Source: JAKQDH01 sp029558835 (GTDB lineage: Bacteria; Planctomycetota; Phycisphaerae; UBA1845). Taken from it: 23,727 bases of DNA. Numbering within the stretch: position 1 is the stretch's first letter; the number at the start of each line of letters is the position of its first letter. The stretch spans positions 1 through 23,727 of the forward strand of contig DAOQSN010000051.1 in the NCBI GenBank assembly GCA_035356615.1, given 5' to 3'. A program made the translations under genes and the position numbers. Positions 21,233-23,727 of this stretch are shown here, piece by piece. The notes under the pieces are model-generated. The model saw only the letters and a list, made by a program, of their open reading frames with translations. It was not told where the DNA came from and ran no database searches.

Positions 21233-23530
21233 ATGCGCGCGTACGGACAGCGTCCCGACGCTTGCGTGCAAGTGAGGGTGCTCAGGGTGGTGGCGTTAGC
21301 GCTGATGGCAGGGATGGGAACGGTCCCTGCACGCGGCGAGTGCGAGTCAGAGTGGCTGCCGGGCGATGGGATTCGGGGGATCGACGGACCGGTGTACGCA
21401 ATGGCGATCTGGGATCCCGACGGTCCCGGACCCCAGGGATTTCGGCTTGTCGCGGGAGGACGTTTCTCAGTCGCCGGCGACGTGATGGGTCACAACGTCG
21501 CCTGCTGGGACGGATCGTCCTGGCACGCGCTGGGAACCGGCATGGACGATACAGTCAGCGCCTTGACGGTGCTCCCCAACGGCGACCTCGTCGCGGGCGG
21601 TTACTTCACCACGGCCGGCGGCGTGAGCGCAAACCACATTGCGCGCTGGGACGGTAACTCCTGGACCCCCCTGGGCAGCGGGATGGACGGCGGAGTTTAC
21701 GCCTTAACAGTGCTGCCCAACGGCGACCTCATCGCTGGCGGCTACTTCGCCACAGCCGGCGGCGTGAGCGCGAACCGCATCGCGCGGTGGGATGGTTCGT
21801 CCTGGTACCCACTCGGAAGCGGGATGAACTATGCGGTCTACGCCCTAACAGTGCTTCCCGACGGCGACTTGGTCGCTGGCGGCGGCTTCACCATAGCCGG
21901 GGGGTATGGCGCCAACCGGATCGCTCGCTGGGACGGGTCGTCCTGGCACCCGCTCGGCACTGGGATGGGTGATACCGTCTACGCCCTGACGGTGCTGCCC
22001 AGCGGTGACTTGGTCGTTGGCGGTAGGTTCGGTACCCGGATTACCCGCTGGGATGGAACAGCCTGGCACGGATTCGGAAGCGGAATGAATGCTACCGTAA
22101 TGGCACTGACAACACTGCCGAACGGTGACCTCGTCGCCGGCGGCTACTTCACCACGGCTGGGGGCGTCAGTGCGAAGTGCATCGCCCGCTGGGACGGGTC
22201 GTCGTGGCGCCCGCTCGCGGAAGGGATGGACGGGACAGCCCCTCAGGTCTACGTGGTGACGCCGCTGGCCAACGGTGACTTGGTGGCCGGCGGTGGCTTC
22301 ACCGTGGCCGGGAACGTGAGCGCAAGCCGCATCGCCCGCTGGGACGGGGCATTCTGGCACACAGTGGGAAGCGGAATGAGCGGGTTGGGCTTTGCCTCCG
22401 TCCGGGCATTGACCACGTTGCCCAATGGCGACCTCATTGCCGGTGGGTGGTTCATTACCGCCGGGGACGTGGACGCGAACTGGATCGCCCGCTGGGATGG
22501 CGCCTGCTGGTACCCGCTGGGAAGCGGGATGGACTACGCGGTCTACGCATTGACCGTGCTCCCCGATGGTGATCTAGTCGCCGGCGGCGGCTTCACCGCA
22601 GCCGGTGGGGTGGATGCGAACTTCGTTGCCCGCTGGGACGGGGTAGACTGGCATCCACTCGGGAGTGGGACCATCGGTACGGTCTACGCCGTGACGGTGC
22701 TGCCCAACGGTGATCTGATCGCAGGGGGGACCTTCACGACGGCCGGGGGTGTGAGCGCGAACCACATCGCCCGCTGGGACGGCTCCTCCTGGCACCCGCT
22801 CGGTAGTGGGACCGCCGGCACAGTCTACGCCGTGACGGTGCTGCCCAACGGTGATCTGGTCGCAGGGGGGACCTTCACGACGGCCGGGGGTGTGAGCGCG
22901 AACCACATCGCCCGCTGGGACGGCTCCTCCTGGCACCCGCTCGGCGGCGGGTTGAACGCCGACGTCTGGGCTTTGATGGCGTTGCCCAACGGTGATCTCG
23001 TCGCCGGGGGTGATTTCACTACGGGCGGGCGTGCGGACACCAACTGCATAGCGCGATGGGATGGCTCATTCTGGTACCCTCTCGGCAGCGGCATGGACGC
23101 CCGTGTCCGCGCACTGGCTGTATTCTGCGGCGATGTGATCGCCGGCGGTGAGTTCACTGTCGCGGGAGGAGTTAGCGCCAACGGGATTGCACGGTGGGAT
23201 GGCGACACCTGGAATCCGCTTGCGTCCGGGGTGGATGACTACGTGAGCGCCCTGAAGGTTGACCGCGCGCAGTTGTTTGCGGGAGGAGGGTTCTTCACCG
23301 CAGGCGACAGTGTCTCGGCCTACTGGGCCCGATGGGCATGCCCGTGCGATCTGGATAATGACGGTGATCTGAGCTATGCAGACTTCTTGGCGTTCACCGA
23401 CGCCTTCGGTACGTGTTACGGGGACAGTCTGGGGTATTACAATCCCCGGGCGGACCGCGAGGGCGACCACTGCATTACCCTGGCTGACTACGGTCTTTGG
23501 TTGCAGTGCTATCAAGACGCGGGGCAGTGA
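21233..23530 (+). CDS. Secreted delta-60/propeller-like repeat protein with C-terminal dockerin pair
   Basis: A 765-residue exported protein. Residues 1-36 look like a signal peptide (basic start, hydrophobic VLRVVALALMAGMGTV, cleavage near PARG-E). From residue 90 to about 700 there are 13 repeats of about 47 residues with consensus ARWDGSSWHPLGSGM then VYALTVLPNGDLVAGG then F then TAGGVSANHI, resembling delta-60/kelch-like beta-propeller strands. One repeat near base 22040 is shortened. The last 63 residues (703-765) are a planctomycete-style dockerin: DLDNDGDLSYADF and a second half around HCITLADYGLW. The dockerin suggests anchoring to a cohesin-bearing partner, but no cohesin gene is here. 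I chose ATG at 21233 because of GGAGGGG and the signal peptide; the open frame upstream overlaps the HAD gene in another frame. The binding target is unknown. Confidence 0.88.
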   Translation: MRAYGQRPDACVQVRVLRVVALALMAGMGTVPARGECESEWLPGDGIRGIDGPVYAMAIWDPDGPGPQGFRLVAGGRFSVAGDVMGHNVACWDGSSWHALGTGMDDTVSALTVLPNGDLVAGGYFTTAGGVSANHIARWDGNSWTPLGSGMDGGVYALTVLPNGDLIAGGYFATAGGVSANRIARWDGSSWYPLGSGMNYAVYALTVLPDGDLVAGGGFTIAGGYGANRIARWDGSSWHPLGTGMGDTVYALTVLPSGDLVVGGRFGTRITRWDGTAWHGFGSGMNATVMALTTLPNGDLVAGGYFTTAGGVSAKCIARWDGSSWRPLAEGMDGTAPQVYVVTPLANGDLVAGGGFTVAGNVSASRIARWDGAFWHTVGSGMSGLGFASVRALTTLPNGDLIAGGWFITAGDVDANWIARWDGACWYPLGSGMDYAVYALTVLPDGDLVAGGGFTAAGGVDANFVARWDGVDWHPLGSGTIGTVYAVTVLPNGDLIAGGTFTTAGGVSANHIARWDGSSWHPLGSGTAGTVYAVTVLPNGDLVAGGTFTTAGGVSANHIARWDGSSWHPLGGGLNADVWALMALPNGDLVAGGDFTTGGRADTNCIARWDGSFWYPLGSGMDARVRALAVFCGDVIAGGEFTVAGGVSANGIARWDGDTWNPLASGVDDYVSALKVDRAQLFAGGGFFTAGDSVSAYWARWACPCDLDNDGDLSYADFLAFTDAFGTCYGDSLGYYNPRADREGDHCITLADYGLWLQCYQDAGQ
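22682..22944 (+). repeat. Recent tandem duplication of one propeller repeat
   Basis: Bases 22682-22803 and 22823-22944 are identical at 121 of 122 positions with an offset of 141 bp, exactly one 47-residue repeat. Other repeats in the gene differ much more at DNA level, so this pair is a recent duplication or a gene-conversion product. Confidence 0.85.
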
Positions 23531-23556
23531 TGTTGCGGACGCGACGCACTCCGTGA

Positions 23557-23727
23557 CGGCGCGGACCAGCGCTGGGCCTGCAGCCCGAGGCCCGGCCGCG
23601 CGGTTACGGGTCGCGCGGGCGCCGCGGCGCGCGCAGCTTCCGCAGTCGTAGCGCGGAATCAGCGCTGGGGTGCCCGGTGGTGAAGGGCCCGCAGCAGATC
23701 ACGCTGTTCGACGATTCCGACCAGCCG
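23557..23727 (+). CDS. Open frame at window end: VOC-like fragment or start of a truncated gene
   Basis: After a stop at 23554-23556 a frame stays open to the window end. It begins with ALGLQPEARPR, identical to the VOC gene in the same reading frame (34-bp exact repeat), then an Arg-rich stretch, and ends VVKGPQQITLFDDSDQP at the edge. Two readings are possible: a decayed VOC copy, or a new gene beginning at GTG 23677 whose first 17 codons are seen. No clear ribosome site favours either. The call is weak. Confidence 0.25.
23569..23602 (+). repeat. 34-bp direct repeat, downstream copy
   Basis: Identical to 20102-20135 inside the VOC gene, same strand and same translated frame. It lies 39 bp after the dockerin gene stop. 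Confidence 0.85.

Overview
The window is GC-rich bacterial chromosome that reads as diderm and most likely Planctomycetota (inference). Supporting features are a secreted repeat protein ending in a planctomycete-style dockerin pair, an LpxD-LpxI pair (lipid A synthesis using the LpxI enzyme), a futalosine-route menaquinone gene (MqnD type), lipoproteins with lipoboxes, and many short dispersed intergenic repeats. I see no rRNA, tRNA, CRISPR array, phage module or plasmid origin.

Layout. (1) 108-575: a YbaK-type aminoacyl-tRNA deacylase on the plus strand. (2) 821-7742: a block entirely on the minus strand. Read in transcription order it holds an FHA/GAF/PP2C-like signalling protein with a decayed phosphatase site, a CAP-domain lipoprotein, an archaeal-adenylate-kinase-like P-loop protein fused to a nucleoside-deoxyribosyltransferase-like domain, then an apparent operon of an HD phosphohydrolase (YwfO-like), a YwgA-like protein whose start overlaps the HD stop by one base, and a xylose-isomerase-like TIM barrel. 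(3) 7987-12350, plus strand: mqnD, a terpene-cyclase-fold repeat protein, about 590 bp without a gene, and a protein built from 15 exactly phased 26-residue repeats. (4) 12369-13759, minus: a class I methyltransferase and a stand-alone LigD-phosphoesterase-like protein. (5) 13844-16396, plus: a TPR lipoprotein, rpmE with a promoter and a clear terminator, and prfA. (6) 16545-17322: a decayed IS5-like transposase. (7) 17484-19420, minus: lpxD-lpxI, overlapping by 4 bp, with a candidate promoter. (8) 19814-23530, plus: a VOC protein, a HAD hydrolase and a 765-residue secreted propeller-like/dockerin protein with a strong promoter. The last 170 bases carry an open frame that repeats 34 bp of the VOC gene and runs off the window.

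How the genes fit together. Housekeeping functions (tRNA proofreading, L31, RF1, lipid A, menaquinone) are mixed with poorly described accessory genes. The best candidates for something new are the kinase-like/deoxyribosyltransferase-like fusion (4154-5332) and the coupled HD/YwgA pair just downstream of it (1972-3923), both suggestive of nucleotide metabolism or nucleotide-based control. The 26-residue solenoid with one cysteine per repeat (10626-12350) is a further candidate. No complete defence system of a known type was recognised.
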